Below are positions 49,202-59,500 of a stretch of DNA of 64,000 nt, piece after piece. This stretch comes from Acinetobacter kookii (GTDB lineage Bacteria > Pseudomonadota > Gammaproteobacteria > Pseudomonadales > Moraxellaceae). The translations under genes and the position numbers were made by a program. Where the stretch lies: positions 1 to 64,000 of the forward strand of contig NZ_FMYO01000005.1 of NCBI RefSeq assembly GCF_900096895.1. Reading direction: 5' to 3'. The first letter of the stretch is position 1, and the number at the start of each line of letters is the position of its first letter. Under the pieces are notes generated by a model, which saw nothing but the letters and a program-made list of their open reading frames with translations, was not told the DNA's origin and ran no database searches.

Positions 49202-52200
49202 ATGGCTCACTTTTTTATTCATCGCCCGATTTTTGCCTGGGTGATTGCATTGGTGATTATGCTGGCGGGTATTTTGACCCTCAGCAAAATGCCGATTGCA
49301 CAATATCCGACCATTGCACCGCCAACGGTAACCATTGCTGCAACCTATCCGGGTGCATCTGCAGAAACTGTAGAAAATACAGTGACACAGATTATTGAAC
49401 AGCAAATGAATGGTTTGGACGGCTTACGCTATATTTCATCAAATAGTGCCGGTAACGGTCAGGCTTCCATCGCCTTGAACTTTGAACAAGGGGTCGATCC
49501 CGATATCGCTCAGGTTCAGGTGCAAAACAAATTACAGTCCGCAACAGCTCTTTTGCCTGAAGATGTACAGCGTCAGGGTCTCAAGGTGACCAAATCGGGT
49601 GCCAGCTTCCTGCAAGTTTTGGCATTCTATTCACCGAATGGTTCAATGACTGACGCCGACATTAAGGACTACGTCAACTCCAATATTTCTGAACCGCTGA
49701 GCCGTGTGGCTGGTGTGGGTGAAGTACAGGTGTTTGGTGGATCTTATGCCATGCGTATCTGGCTGGACCCTGCGAAACTCAGCAGTTATCAGCTGACCCC
49801 AAGTGATGTGGTGGCTGCCCTGCGTACTCAAAATGCTCAGGTTGCCGTAGGTCAATTGGGTGGCGCGCCTGCTGTTCAAGGCCAGGTCCTGAATGCCACT
49901 GTAAATGCGCAAAGCCTGTTACAGACACCTGAACAGTTCCGTGCCATTTTCCTGAAAAATGCCGGTTCGGGTGCAAAAGTCACCATTGGCGACGTGGCCA
50001 AAGTTGAATTGGGTTCTGACAACTATCAGTTCACCTCTAAATTCAATGGCAAACCTGCTGGCGGTGTCGCAATTAAACTGGCGACCGGTGCAAACGCGCT
50101 CGACACGGCAACAGCTGTTGAAGAACGCCTGCAACAACTGCGCAAAAACTATCCAGCTGATCTGAAAGACCAGTTGGCGTTTGATACGACACCATTCATC
50201 AAACTCTCAATTGAAAGTGTGGTTCACACCTTGATTGAAGCGGTCGTGCTGGTATTCCTGGTGATGTTCCTGTTCTTGCAGAACTGGCGTGCCACCCTGA
50301 TTCCAACCATGGCTGTGCCTGTGGTGGTGTTGGGTACTTTTGCCATCATCAACCTGTTTGGCTTCTCGATTAACACGCTCACCATGTTTGCCATGGTACT
50401 GGCCATTGGTCTGCTGGTGGATGATGCGATTGTCGTGGTCGAGAACGTGGAACGTGTCATGCAGGAAGAACACCTCGATCCGGTTAGCGCAACTGAAAAG
50501 TCGATGCAACAGATTTCGGGTGCCCTGGTCGGTATTACCACCGTATTGACTGCAGTATTCGTACCCATGGCATTCTTTAGCGGGACGACCGGGGTCATTT
50601 ATCGCCAGTTCTCGATCACGCTTGTCACCGCGATGATTTTATCCCTGGCGATTGCCCTGACCTTTACCCCTGCCCTTTGTGCAACCTTGCTCAAACAGCA
50701 TGATAAAGACAAACCGGAAAGCAATGGTGTGTTCGCGCGCTTCTTCCGCTGGTTTAACCATAGCTTTGACCGCATGTCAGGCGGTTACCAGAAATGGGTT
50801 GGCAAACTGCTGATTCATAAAGTGATTGCCGGCGTTATTTATGCTGTGGTGATTGCGGGTCTATTGTTCATGTTCAAGAACCTGCCTAGCTCATTCCTGC
50901 CGAATGAAGACCAGGGTGTGGTGATGACACTGGTTCAATTGCCACCGAACGCCACACTGGACCGTACCGAGAAAGTTATTGATCAAATGACTGGCTTCTT
51001 TATGGAAGGTGAAAAAGCCAATGTCGATTCTGTATTCAGCGTTGCGGGCTTCTCTTTCACAGGTGTCGGTCAGAATGCCGGTCTAGCCTTCATTAAGTTA
51101 AAAGACTGGAGCGAACGGACCTCCCCTGAATCTCAAATCGGCGCCATCATCCAGCGTGGTATGGCCCTGAACGTGATTGCCAAAGATGCATCTTACGTGA
51201 TGCCGTTGCAGCTTCCTGCAATGCCGGAACTGGGTGTTTCTGCGGGCTTTAACTTGCAGTTGAAAGATGCTGCCGGTAATGGTCACGAAAAACTGATTAC
51301 TGCCCGTAACATGATTCTGGGTATGGCGGCGCAAGACAAGCGTCTGGCCGGTGTACGTCCAAATGGCCAGGAAGATACGCCGCAATACAAGGTTTATGTC
51401 GATAACGAAAAAGCCAGCGCCATGGGCGTCAGCATTTCTGAAATCAACAGCACCATGAGTATTGCCTGGGGCGGTTCATACATTAATGACTTTATTGACC
51501 GCGGTCGCGTGAAAAAAGTCTATGTTCAGGCCGTACCTGATGCGCGTATGATGCCGGAAGACTTGAACAAATGGTATGTACGTAACAATCTGGGACAAAT
51601 GGTGCCGTTCTCTGCCTTTGCCACAGGTGAATGGACCTATGGTTCGCCACGTCTTGAACGTTATAACGGTATTTCATCGGTCAACATTCAGGGTACCCCT
51701 GCACCGGGCGTCAGCTCTGGTGATGCAATGCTCGCCATGGAAGAAATCATTGCCAAACTGCCACAAATGGGCATGAGCGGTTTTGACTATGAATGGACAG
51801 GTTTATCTTTAGAAGAACGTGAAGCAGGTTCGCAAACTGCGGGTCTATACGGACTTTCGATGTTAATCGTGTTCCTGTGTCTGGCTGCCTTGTATGAAAG
51901 CTGGTCTATTCCATTCTCGGTACTGCTGGTGATTCCTTTAGGTATTGTGGGTGCAATTGGCTTAACGTTCCTCGGCATGATCGTACTGAAAGATCCAAAC
52001 TTGTCGAATAACATTTACTTCCAGGTTGCAATTATTGCGGTCATTGGTTTGGCCGCGAAGAATGCGATCCTGATTGTCGAATTCGCCAAGGAGCTGCAGG
52101 AAGATAAAGGCGAACCTTTACTTGAAGCCACACTTCACGCAGCGAAAATGCGTTTACGTCCAATCATTATGACCACCCTTGCCTTCGGTTTTGGTGTACT

Positions 52201-52384
52201 TCCGCTTGCCATTGCTTCAGGCGCAGGCGCAGGTAGCCAACACTCGGTCGGTTATGGTGTACTGGGTGGTGTAATCAGTTCAACCTTACTGGGTATCTTC
52301 TTTATTCCTGTGTTCTATGTCTGGATTCGAAGTATCTTTAAATACAAACCTAAAAACCGAAATAATCAGGAGCAAGCATCGTGA
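49202..52384 (+). CDS. adeJ: RND multidrug efflux transporter AdeJ
   Basis: AdeJ is the inner-membrane proton-driven pump that expels beta-lactams, tetracyclines, chloramphenicol, quinolones and others in Acinetobacter. The 1060-residue protein has 12 transmembrane helices, two large periplasmic loops, and the proton-relay aspartates D407 and D408 in AIGLLVDDAIVVVENVERV. It begins MAHFFIHRPIFAWVIALVIM. Its stop overlaps the adeK start. Confidence 0.97.
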   Translation: MAHFFIHRPIFAWVIALVIMLAGILTLSKMPIAQYPTIAPPTVTIAATYPGASAETVENTVTQIIEQQMNGLDGLRYISSNSAGNGQASIALNFEQGVDPDIAQVQVQNKLQSATALLPEDVQRQGLKVTKSGASFLQVLAFYSPNGSMTDADIKDYVNSNISEPLSRVAGVGEVQVFGGSYAMRIWLDPAKLSSYQLTPSDVVAALRTQNAQVAVGQLGGAPAVQGQVLNATVNAQSLLQTPEQFRAIFLKNAGSGAKVTIGDVAKVELGSDNYQFTSKFNGKPAGGVAIKLATGANALDTATAVEERLQQLRKNYPADLKDQLAFDTTPFIKLSIESVVHTLIEAVVLVFLVMFLFLQNWRATLIPTMAVPVVVLGTFAIINLFGFSINTLTMFAMVLAIGLLVDDAIVVVENVERVMQEEHLDPVSATEKSMQQISGALVGITTVLTAVFVPMAFFSGTTGVIYRQFSITLVTAMILSLAIALTFTPALCATLLKQHDKDKPESNGVFARFFRWFNHSFDRMSGGYQKWVGKLLIHKVIAGVIYAVVIAGLLFMFKNLPSSFLPNEDQGVVMTLVQLPPNATLDRTEKVIDQMTGFFMEGEKANVDSVFSVAGFSFTGVGQNAGLAFIKLKDWSERTSPESQIGAIIQRGMALNVIAKDASYVMPLQLPAMPELGVSAGFNLQLKDAAGNGHEKLITARNMILGMAAQDKRLAGVRPNGQEDTPQYKVYVDNEKASAMGVSISEINSTMSIAWGGSYINDFIDRGRVKKVYVQAVPDARMMPEDLNKWYVRNNLGQMVPFSAFATGEWTYGSPRLERYNGISSVNIQGTPAPGVSSGDAMLAMEEIIAKLPQMGMSGFDYEWTGLSLEEREAGSQTAGLYGLSMLIVFLCLAALYESWSIPFSVLLVIPLGIVGAIGLTFLGMIVLKDPNLSNNIYFQVAIIAVIGLAAKNAILIVEFAKELQEDKGEPLLEATLHAAKMRLRPIIMTTLAFGFGVLPLAIASGAGAGSQHSVGYGVLGGVISSTLLGIFFIPVFYVWIRSIFKYKPKNRNNQEQAS

Positions 52385-53841
52385 TGCAAAAGGTATGGTC
52401 TATTACAGGTCGTAGCATTGCGGTATCTGCACTTGCGCTTGCTTTGACTGCATGTCAAAGTATGCGTGGCCCAGAGCCCGTAGCTCAAGCAAATATTCCA
52501 GAACAGGGTTATTTAACCGCAAGTTCCGGACCTTCAATTGCTGAACAAGGTTATAAAGACTTTTTTGCCGATCCACGCTTGCTTCAAGTGCTGGATCTGG
52601 CATTGGCCAATAACCGTGATTTGCGTACTTCAACCTTGAACATTCAGCGTGCGCAGCAACAGTACCAGATTACCCAGAACAACCAGCTTCCAACCATTGG
52701 TGCCAGCGGCAGTGTACTTCGTCAAGACACGCTCAACAGCAATGCCATGACCAGCTACAATGTCGGTCTGGGTGTGACGGCCTATGAGCTGGACTTTTGG
52801 GGCCGTGTACGCAGCCTAAAAGATAATGCTCTGGATACGTATTTAGCGACTGCAAGTGCGCGTGATGCGACTCAAATTGCATTAATTGGCCAGGTTGCTC
52901 AAGCCTGGTTGAATTATTCGTTTGCCAATGCAAATTTAAAACTTGCCGAGCAAACGCTGAAAGCCCAGCTTGAGTCTTATAACCTCAACAAGAAACGTTT
53001 CGATGTCGGTATCGACAGTGAAGTTCCTGTTCGTCAGGCACAGATTTCTGTCGAAACGGCCCGTAACGATGTTGCCAATTACAAGACCCAGATTGCCCAG
53101 GCTCAGAACCTGCTGAACCTGCTTGTCGGTCAACCGGTTCCTGTGAATCTGCTGCCTGCGCAACGTATCACACGTATTACCAGCAGCAGTGCTTTAACTG
53201 CGGGCTTACCAAGTGACCTGTTAAATAACCGTCCCGACATTCGTGCTGCGGAATATAAACTGTCTGCGGCGGGTGCCAATATTGGGGCAGCTAAAGCACG
53301 CCTGTTCCCGACCATCAGTTTGACCGGCAACGCAGGCTATGCATCGACCAGCTTGAGCGACCTATTTAAATCGGGTGGATTTGTCTGGTCGATTGGTCCG
53401 AGTATCGACCTGCCAATCTTCGATTGGGGTACACGTAAAGCCAACATCAAGATTTCAGAAACAGACCAGCAAATTGCCTTGTCTGATTATGAAAAATCCA
53501 TTCAGTCCGCTTTCCGCGAAGTGAATGATGCCCTAGCCGTACGTCAAAATATTGGTGACCGTCTGGCAGCACAGCGCCGTCTGGTGGATGCAACCAATAC
53601 CACTTACCGACTGTCGAATGCCCGCTTCCGTGCCGGTATTGACAGTTACCTGACGGTACTGGATGCACAACGTGCCTCATATGCAGCCGAACAGGGTTTA
53701 TTGTTGCTTGAACAGGCCAACATGAACAATCAGGTTGAACTGTATAAAACCCTCGGTGGTGGCCTGAAAGCCAATACTGGTGATGCGGTTCAACAGGCAC
53801 CTTCTAGTGCTGAACGCAAAGCGGCAAACAGCGCTCAATAA
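52381..53841 (+). CDS. adeK: Outer membrane efflux channel AdeK
   Basis: AdeK is the TolC/OprM-type channel. The 486-residue lipoprotein has a signal peptide with lipobox LALTAC (C25) and two related OEP halves (SLLVGQPVP-like and VSEVNDALAVRQN-like repeats), rich in coiled-coil segments. It starts at GTG 52381, overlapping the adeJ stop by 4 bases. A terminator follows. Confidence 0.96.
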   Translation: MMQKVWSITGRSIAVSALALALTACQSMRGPEPVAQANIPEQGYLTASSGPSIAEQGYKDFFADPRLLQVLDLALANNRDLRTSTLNIQRAQQQYQITQNNQLPTIGASGSVLRQDTLNSNAMTSYNVGLGVTAYELDFWGRVRSLKDNALDTYLATASARDATQIALIGQVAQAWLNYSFANANLKLAEQTLKAQLESYNLNKKRFDVGIDSEVPVRQAQISVETARNDVANYKTQIAQAQNLLNLLVGQPVPVNLLPAQRITRITSSSALTAGLPSDLLNNRPDIRAAEYKLSAAGANIGAAKARLFPTISLTGNAGYASTSLSDLFKSGGFVWSIGPSIDLPIFDWGTRKANIKISETDQQIALSDYEKSIQSAFREVNDALAVRQNIGDRLAAQRRLVDATNTTYRLSNARFRAGIDSYLTVLDAQRASYAAEQGLLLLEQANMNNQVELYKTLGGGLKANTGDAVQQAPSSAERKAANSAQ

Positions 53842-53852
53842 ATCTGGATTCA

Positions 53853-53882
53853 TAAAAAAGCCTGCGCCATGCAGGCTTTTTA
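53853..53882 (+). terminator. Terminator of adeIJK
   Basis: Stem AAAAAGCCTGC / GCAGGCTTTTT with loop GCCAT, 11 bases after the adeK stop. Confidence 0.85.
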
Positions 53883-53943
53883 TTGCTTTTTTAAACATGA
53901 TTTCCTATCTTCAATAAATCCTATTTCATTCGAATATCAAAAC

Positions 53944-54300
53944 ATGCTGCTGAGTAATTTAGAAACTGTTCCGGGTCATACCATTAGCCGACAAATTGAT
54001 GTGGTCTATGGCAGCACTGTGCGCAGTAAACATGTGGGTCGTGACCTGCTTGCAGGCTTAAAAAACATTGTCGGTGGTGAACTGACCGCTTATACCGAGC
54101 TGCTGGAAGAGTCGCGTCAGGAAGCCATGAACCGCATGATTGAGAAAGCAAAAGCTATGGGTGCCAATGCCGTGGTTGGCATCCGTTTTTCAACCTCGAA
54201 TATTGCCCAAGGTGCATCTGAGCTATTTGTATATGGCACCGCAGTTGTGGTGGAGCCAAACCTTCCCAAACTTCCCGACCCATTTCAGGCGCAGGTTTAA
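53944..54300 (+). CDS. YbjQ-family protein (UPF0145), first copy
   Basis: The 118-residue protein has the YbjQ signature: QIDVVYGSTVRSKHVGRDL, GELTAYTELLEESRQEAMNRMIEKA and MGANAVVGIRFSTS, a compact YbjQ/heavy-metal-binding fold. ATG 53944 is used because the family starts near LETVPGH; an upstream frame from 53869 overlaps the terminator. Function not established. The second copy follows by 3 bases. Confidence 0.85.
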   Translation: MLLSNLETVPGHTISRQIDVVYGSTVRSKHVGRDLLAGLKNIVGGELTAYTELLEESRQEAMNRMIEKAKAMGANAVVGIRFSTSNIAQGASELFVYGTAVVVEPNLPKLPDPFQAQV

Positions 54301-54303
54301 GCG

Positions 54304-54738
54304 ATGGATGGCTTGATTCTCCAGATCGTTGTTTTTGCCATTTTATTTGCAATAGGTTTTGGTTTCGGCAGATACAATGAACGCAAGCACCTGGATTCAC
54401 TGGCGGAAAATGAACAGCGCCTGGCTTATATCACCCTGGATAATAGCCGCTTTAAAACGTCTTCCCAGCCAGGACAAATGATCAGTAGCAATGTGGTCAT
54501 CTCGCATGATTACTTTAAATATGTCATTGCCAATATCCAGAACTTTTTGGGTGGCCGCTTAACCAGTTATGAAAGCATAGTTGAACGTGCCCGCCGTGAA
54601 GCGATTGTCCGCTTAAAGCTGGAAGCGGAAAAAATGGGCGCAACCCGGATTATGGGCTTACGTCTCAGTACTACAGAGCTGGGCATGCAAGGCGGGATGG
54701 TAGAAGTGTTTGCATATGGGACTGCAGTTCAGGGTTAA
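54304..54738 (+). CDS. YbjQ-like protein with membrane anchor
   Basis: A 144-residue relative of the preceding gene. Residues 1-23 form a membrane helix (LILQIVVFAILFAIGFGFG), then a charged linker and a YbjQ domain (VVISHDYFKYVIANIQNFLGGRLTSYESIVERARREA). The repeat of the fold beside a soluble copy suggests they form a complex, possibly at the membrane. Function unknown. It begins 3 bases after the previous stop, so the two are translated together. Confidence 0.8.
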   Translation: MDGLILQIVVFAILFAIGFGFGRYNERKHLDSLAENEQRLAYITLDNSRFKTSSQPGQMISSNVVISHDYFKYVIANIQNFLGGRLTSYESIVERARREAIVRLKLEAEKMGATRIMGLRLSTTELGMQGGMVEVFAYGTAVQG

Positions 54739-54765
54739 GTAAATTAAATAAGGTTTGAATTTCCT

Positions 54766-54823
54766 TAAATCCCCTTTTTGCAAAGGGGGACTTTAAAGCT
54801 TCCTTTAAAAAGGAGGGAGCTTT
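54766..54823. repeat. Two adjacent hairpins (intergenic element)
   Basis: CCCCTTT / AAAGGGG (54771-54788) and AAAGCTTCCTTT / AGGAGGGAGCTTT (about 54795-54823). Such C-run/G-run palindromic segments occur between genes in Acinetobacter. Here it may also stop transcription of the SDR gene on the minus strand. Confidence 0.5.
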
Positions 54824-54825
54824 AA

Positions 54826-55632
54826 TTATTTCACTTTAGCCTTACGGATCATTTTATACAGCGTGCTTGGCGATAAGCGCGACATCCAGACACCCAGTTT
54901 TTCTTTGGTTCCCCCGACCACAATGTATTCTTCACCGTTCAGCAGCGCACTCACCACTGTTTTGGCAAACACTTCTGGCTCTAAACCATTTTCAATCGCT
55001 TCATCCTGATGTCCTTGCGGTTTACCGGCACCATCTAAGGCATTGAAAGACACGTTGGTTTTGACAAAGCCCGGGAAAATCACCGAAACATCAACCCCGT
55101 CCTGTGCCACTTCGGCCCGCAAACTGTTGGCCCACATATGAATGGCCGCTTTTGCTGCTGAATATGAAGCACGGTACTGAGTGCCCAGCAAGCCTGCCAC
55201 GCTGGAAACAAAGGCAATACGACCGGACTTTTGTTTTAGAAATGTCGGCAAAACCGTTTTGGTCAGAAACACCTGCGAGAAATAATCCACTTCCATAATG
55301 GCACGTTCGGTTTGCATGGTGGTGTCGGCAATTAAGGCACGCTGGCTTAAACCGGCATTGTTGATTAGCCAGTCAATCCGCCCTTTCTGGTTTAGCACCT
55401 GTTCATAGGCATGGCGAACCTGATTTTCATTGCTAATATCGGCACTGACACAAATATGCCGGTCAGGATTGGTCAAGCTTAAACGGACTTTTTCCAGTTC
55501 ATCTACACGGCGTGCGGTCAGTACCACCTGCGCCCCCTGTAAAGCACACTCTTGAGCAAGTGCCTTGCCTAAACCTGAAGATGCACCGGTAATCCATACC
55601 ACTTTATTGCTTAAACTGCCCTGCTGCGCCAT
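54826..55632 (-). CDS. Short-chain dehydrogenase/reductase
   Basis: A 268-residue SDR. It has the cofactor loop TGASSGLGKAL near the N-terminus, NNAG (LINNAGLSQR), and the YSAAKAAIH catalytic pair Tyr-Lys, with Ser at SSVAGL. Substrate unknown. The C-terminal tail contains LGVWMSRLSPSTLYKMIRKAK. It shares a transcription unit with the upstream gene at 55653, 20 bases apart. Confidence 0.88.
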   Translation of the reverse strand: MAQQGSLSNKVVWITGASSGLGKALAQECALQGAQVVLTARRVDELEKVRLSLTNPDRHICVSADISNENQVRHAYEQVLNQKGRIDWLINNAGLSQRALIADTTMQTERAIMEVDYFSQVFLTKTVLPTFLKQKSGRIAFVSSVAGLLGTQYRASYSAAKAAIHMWANSLRAEVAQDGVDVSVIFPGFVKTNVSFNALDGAGKPQGHQDEAIENGLEPEVFAKTVVSALLNGEEYIVVGGTKEKLGVWMSRLSPSTLYKMIRKAKVK

Positions 55633-55652
55633 GTTGTCGTTCCTGTTTTGAA

Positions 55653-56339
55653 TTAGGTTTCAGAATGGTTTGATCTGTCATTTTTAGGCTCCTGGTTCAA
55701 AAACATCAGAAAATGATCAAGGTAACGATGCGTCTCTTGTGCATCGTAATAAGCACCCAGTTTTTCCAGACGTTTATAGCCCATTTGCGTGGTCAAACTA
55801 ATTACACCGTTTAAGGTTTTATCAACCACCAAATTGAATTTCAACATTTTTTTAGGTTCACGTACCAAATAGGTCACACCTTGATCGACCATTTCGGTAA
55901 ATGCTTTCAAGGCAGGCGAAACATATTGGCTATTGCCACTCTTGACCTGTTCCACACAACCTAACAGTTCCACCACCAGCACATGGTCAACCCGATAGGA
56001 AATATAGTGCTGATCATTTTTTTCATGTGCCATTTCAATCAAATAATTGACCATTGGAATGAGGCGGTCATTGCCAAAAAATGACACGGACCATGGCATA
56101 TACTTACGTACCGTATCTAAAATCTGCTGCACCACCTTGTCTGACTCCCTGTCACCCGAGGTAGATAAACGCGAAATTTCACCAAAAACCTGATCAACAA
56201 TTTCACAGGAAATATCTGCCAGCACTTCACCCAGCGGTTTCGCCAGGCTTTCGGTTTTACCTTCATTCAGCTGCTGGTGAATCTGGCGGAATCTGTGGTG
56301 AGTGTCTGCTTTTAATTTTAAAGAAATCAAGTAACTCAT
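55653..56339 (-). CDS. Hypothetical helical protein
   Basis: The 228-residue protein is helical and charged, with no signal peptide or membrane segments. I recognise no domain. It carries YMPWSVSFFGNDRLIPMVNYLIEMA and GYKRLEKLGAYYDAQE. ATG 56339 is preferred over ATG 56345 because AGGAG is then 9 bases upstream. It precedes the SDR gene and is likely co-transcribed. Confidence 0.75.
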   Translation of the reverse strand: MSYLISLKLKADTHHRFRQIHQQLNEGKTESLAKPLGEVLADISCEIVDQVFGEISRLSTSGDRESDKVVQQILDTVRKYMPWSVSFFGNDRLIPMVNYLIEMAHEKNDQHYISYRVDHVLVVELLGCVEQVKSGNSQYVSPALKAFTEMVDQGVTYLVREPKKMLKFNLVVDKTLNGVISLTTQMGYKRLEKLGAYYDAQETHRYLDHFLMFLNQEPKNDRSNHSET

Positions 56340-56523
56340 AATCATTATCTCCTTTTAGAATTGTTCTGCGATCATCTGCGCTGTTTTTATCATACTCTCA
56401 TCATAGAACCGAATTGTGTATGTGCCAAATGCTTATTTTTTGCATTTTCTTTAGCTGCCTCATCTGTGTTTTTTTTTGCTACAATAGATGCAATTTTTTA
56501 TTCACTTTTGATCTGTTCGAACT

Positions 56524-59418
56524 ATGACTGATTCAGCGCAAAATATTGCTACAACCTACGATCCGACCGAGATCGAGAAAAAATGGTACCAAACGTGGGA
56601 AGAGCGTGGTTACTTTAAGCCGTCTGAAAAAGGCGAGTCTTTCTGTATCATGATTCCGCCGCCAAACGTCACTGGTAGCTTGCACATGGGTCATGGTTTT
56701 AACAATGCCATCATGGATGCCTTGACGCGTTACAACCGTATGTCTGGCAAAAATACGCTTTGGCAACCGGGTACGGACCACGCCGGTATTGCAACGCAAA
56801 TGGTGGTAGAGCGTCAGCTGGGTGCAGAAGGTATTAGCCGTCATGACCTGGGTCGTGAAAAGTTCATCGAAAAAGTCTGGGAATGGAAAGAACAGTCTGG
56901 CGGTAACATTACCCGTCAAATCCGTCGTTTGGGTTCTTCTGTAGACTGGTCACGTGAACGCTTCACCATGGATGAAGGTCTATCTAACGCAGTAAAAGAA
57001 GTGTTCGTGAAACTGCATGAAGAAGGCCTCATCTACCGTGGCAAACGCCTGGTGAACTGGGACCCTAAACTGCAAACTGCCCTTTCTGACCTGGAAGTTG
57101 AGTCTGATAAAGAAGAACAAGGTTCACTCTGGCATTTCAAATATTTCTTTGAAGATAAATCACTTCGCACGCACGATGGTAAAGATTACATCGTGGTTGC
57201 AACGACTCGTCCTGAAACATTGCTCGGTGATACAGCAGTTGCCGTTGCGCTGGATGATGAACGCTACGCAGATTTAGTCGGTAAGAACATCATCCTGCCA
57301 ATTACAGGTCGTGCGGTTCCTATCGTTAAAGATGAATACGTTGATAAAGAATTCGGTACAGGCTGTGTAAAAATTACCCCTGCACACGACTTCAATGACT
57401 ATGAAGTAGGTAAACGCTGTGAACTTCCAATCATCAACATCTTCAACAAAAATGCTGAAGTGTTGGCTGAGTTTGAATACATCGCAAAAGCCGGCGAGCA
57501 AATTTCTAAAACCATTCCTGCCCCTGCAGACTATATTGGTTTAGAGCGTTTTGAAGCACGTAAAAAGTTAGTAGCTCAAGCGGAAGCTGAAGGTTGGTTA
57601 GACCAAATTCAACCATATACCTTGAAACCACCTCGTGGTGACCGTTCAGGTGTAATCGTTGAGCCATTATTGACTGACCAATGGTATGTGAAGATTGCAC
57701 CACTTGCTGGGCCTGCCATTGAAGCGGTTCAAGACGGTCGTATTAAGTTTGTACCTGAGCAGTACAGCAACATGTACATGGCGTGGATGAACAACATTCA
57801 AGACTGGTGTATCTCTCGTCAATTGTGGTGGGGTCACCGTATCCCTGCTTGGTACGATGCTGAAGGCAATGTTTTCGTTGGTCGCGACGAAGCGGAAGTT
57901 CGTGCGAAAAACAACATTCCTGCCGATGTTCAGTTAAGCCAAGACGAAGACGTATTAGATACATGGTTCTCTTCAGGTCTTTGGACATTCTCAACCTTAG
58001 GTTGGACAGGTGATGAAGCGAAAGATAAAGAAAACTATTTCTTAAATACCTTCCACCCGACTGATGTATTGGTGACTGGCTTTGACATCATCTTCTTCTG
58101 GGTTGCACGTATGATTATGCTTACGATGCACTTCATGAAAAATGAAGATGGCACACCACAAGTACCGTTTAAAACTGTGTATGTACATGGTTTGGTACGT
58201 GATGGCGAAGGTCAGAAGATGTCTAAATCTAAAGGTAACGTGCTTGACCCATTAGATTTGATTGACGGTGTGGATCTGGAAACCCTGGTACAAAAACGTA
58301 CAACAGGTTTGATGAACCCGAAACAGGCAGCGAAGATTGAAAAATCTACCCGTAAGGAATTCCCTGAAGGCATTCAGTCTTACGGTACAGACGCTGTTCG
58401 CTTCACCTTCTGTGCGCTTGCCAACACCGGTCGTGACATTAAGTTCGACATGAAACGTGTAGAAGGTTACCGTAACTTTGCCAACAAAATCTGGAACGCA
58501 ACCCGTTTCGTGATGATGAACTGCGAAGAGCAAGTGATTGGTCAGGAAGTTCGTCAAGACCTTTGGGAATTGCCTGAACAATGGATCGTGAGCCGTCTAC
58601 AAAAAGCGGAACAAGCGGTGCAAACAGCATTCGCGACTTACCGTTTAGACTTGGCTGCACAAGCGATTTACGAGTTCATTTGGAATGAATACTGTGACTG
58701 GTATGTAGAGCTGACTAAGCCTGTTCTGAATGATGAAAACGTATCGGTTGAGCGTAAAGCAGAAGTGCGTCGTGTTCTTCTTGCGGTAATGGAAGCATCT
58801 TTACGTTTAGCGCATCCGTTAATGCCATATTTGACAGAAGAAATCTGGCAAACGCTTGCGCCCAAGTTAAACATTTCGGGCGAAACAATTATGTTGGCTC
58901 AGTACCCTGTTGCTGACCAAGCGCTTATCAATGAACAGGCTGAAGCGGATATGCAATGGCTGCAAGGTTTGATTGGTGCAGTACGTAACATTCGTGGTGA
59001 GATGGGCTTAGGTAATGCACGTTTGTTACCTGTTCTTCTGCAAAATACCACTGATGCTGAAAAAGCGCAGATTGCTCGTATTGAACCATTGTTTAAAGCA
59101 TTGGCAAAAGTTGAAAGCATTACCTTCTTGGCTGATGGCGAACAACCACCATTGTCTTCTTCATCTGTAGTCGGTCACGTGTCTGTATTCGTTCCAATGA
59201 AGGGCCTCATTGACCCTAAAGCGGAATTAGGTCGTCTACAAAAAGACTTAGACAAGGTTCAAAAGCAACATGACCAAATTGCAACTAAACTTGCAAATGA
59301 AGGTTTTGTGGCGAAAGCACCTGCTGCGGTAGTTGAAGGCGAGAAAGTTAAACTTGCTGAATTTGCTGACCAGTTAGCGAAGATTAAAGCGAATATGGAG
59401 CAAATTGCGGCGCTTTAA
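56524..59418 (+). CDS. valS: Valyl-tRNA synthetase
   Basis: ValS charges tRNA-Val. The 964-residue class I enzyme has the HIGH-type motif [15 protein letters not shown] (45-59) and the KMSKS loop at 565-569, an editing domain between them, and a C-terminal coiled coil ([19 protein letters not shown]). A candidate extended -10 (TGCTACAAT, 56477-56485) lies upstream. Confidence 0.96.
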   Translation: MTDSAQNIATTYDPTEIEKKWYQTWEERGYFKPSEKGESFCIMIPPPNVTGSLHMGHGFNNAIMDALTRYNRMSGKNTLWQPGTDHAGIATQMVVERQLGAEGISRHDLGREKFIEKVWEWKEQSGGNITRQIRRLGSSVDWSRERFTMDEGLSNAVKEVFVKLHEEGLIYRGKRLVNWDPKLQTALSDLEVESDKEEQGSLWHFKYFFEDKSLRTHDGKDYIVVATTRPETLLGDTAVAVALDDERYADLVGKNIILPITGRAVPIVKDEYVDKEFGTGCVKITPAHDFNDYEVGKRCELPIINIFNKNAEVLAEFEYIAKAGEQISKTIPAPADYIGLERFEARKKLVAQAEAEGWLDQIQPYTLKPPRGDRSGVIVEPLLTDQWYVKIAPLAGPAIEAVQDGRIKFVPEQYSNMYMAWMNNIQDWCISRQLWWGHRIPAWYDAEGNVFVGRDEAEVRAKNNIPADVQLSQDEDVLDTWFSSGLWTFSTLGWTGDEAKDKENYFLNTFHPTDVLVTGFDIIFFWVARMIMLTMHFMKNEDGTPQVPFKTVYVHGLVRDGEGQKMSKSKGNVLDPLDLIDGVDLETLVQKRTTGLMNPKQAAKIEKSTRKEFPEGIQSYGTDAVRFTFCALANTGRDIKFDMKRVEGYRNFANKIWNATRFVMMNCEEQVIGQEVRQDLWELPEQWIVSRLQKAEQAVQTAFATYRLDLAAQAIYEFIWNEYCDWYVELTKPVLNDENVSVERKAEVRRVLLAVMEASLRLAHPLMPYLTEEIWQTLAPKLNISGETIMLAQYPVADQALINEQAEADMQWLQGLIGAVRNIRGEMGLGNARLLPVLLQNTTDAEKAQIARIEPLFKALAKVESITFLADGEQPPLSSSSVVGHVSVFVPMKGLIDPKAELGRLQKDLDKVQKQHDQIATKLANEGFVAKAPAAVVEGEKVKLAEFADQLAKIKANMEQIAAL

Positions 59419-59441
59419 TTACATAAAACATCTAGTCTATG

Positions 59442-59480
59442 GACTATAACGTCATTTCAGTTTAGATTGACGTTATAGTC
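59442..59480. terminator. 13-bp inverted repeat downstream of valS
   Basis: Perfect arms GACTATAACGTCA (59442-59454) and TGACGTTATAGTC (59468-59480), loop of 13. It stands 23 bases after valS and 20 before the ATPase gene. The T-run after it is poor, so its role as terminator is moderate; it marks the left edge of the ATPase/nuclease cassette. Confidence 0.65.
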
Positions 59481-59500
59481 TTCTTACATATAAAGGTTAT

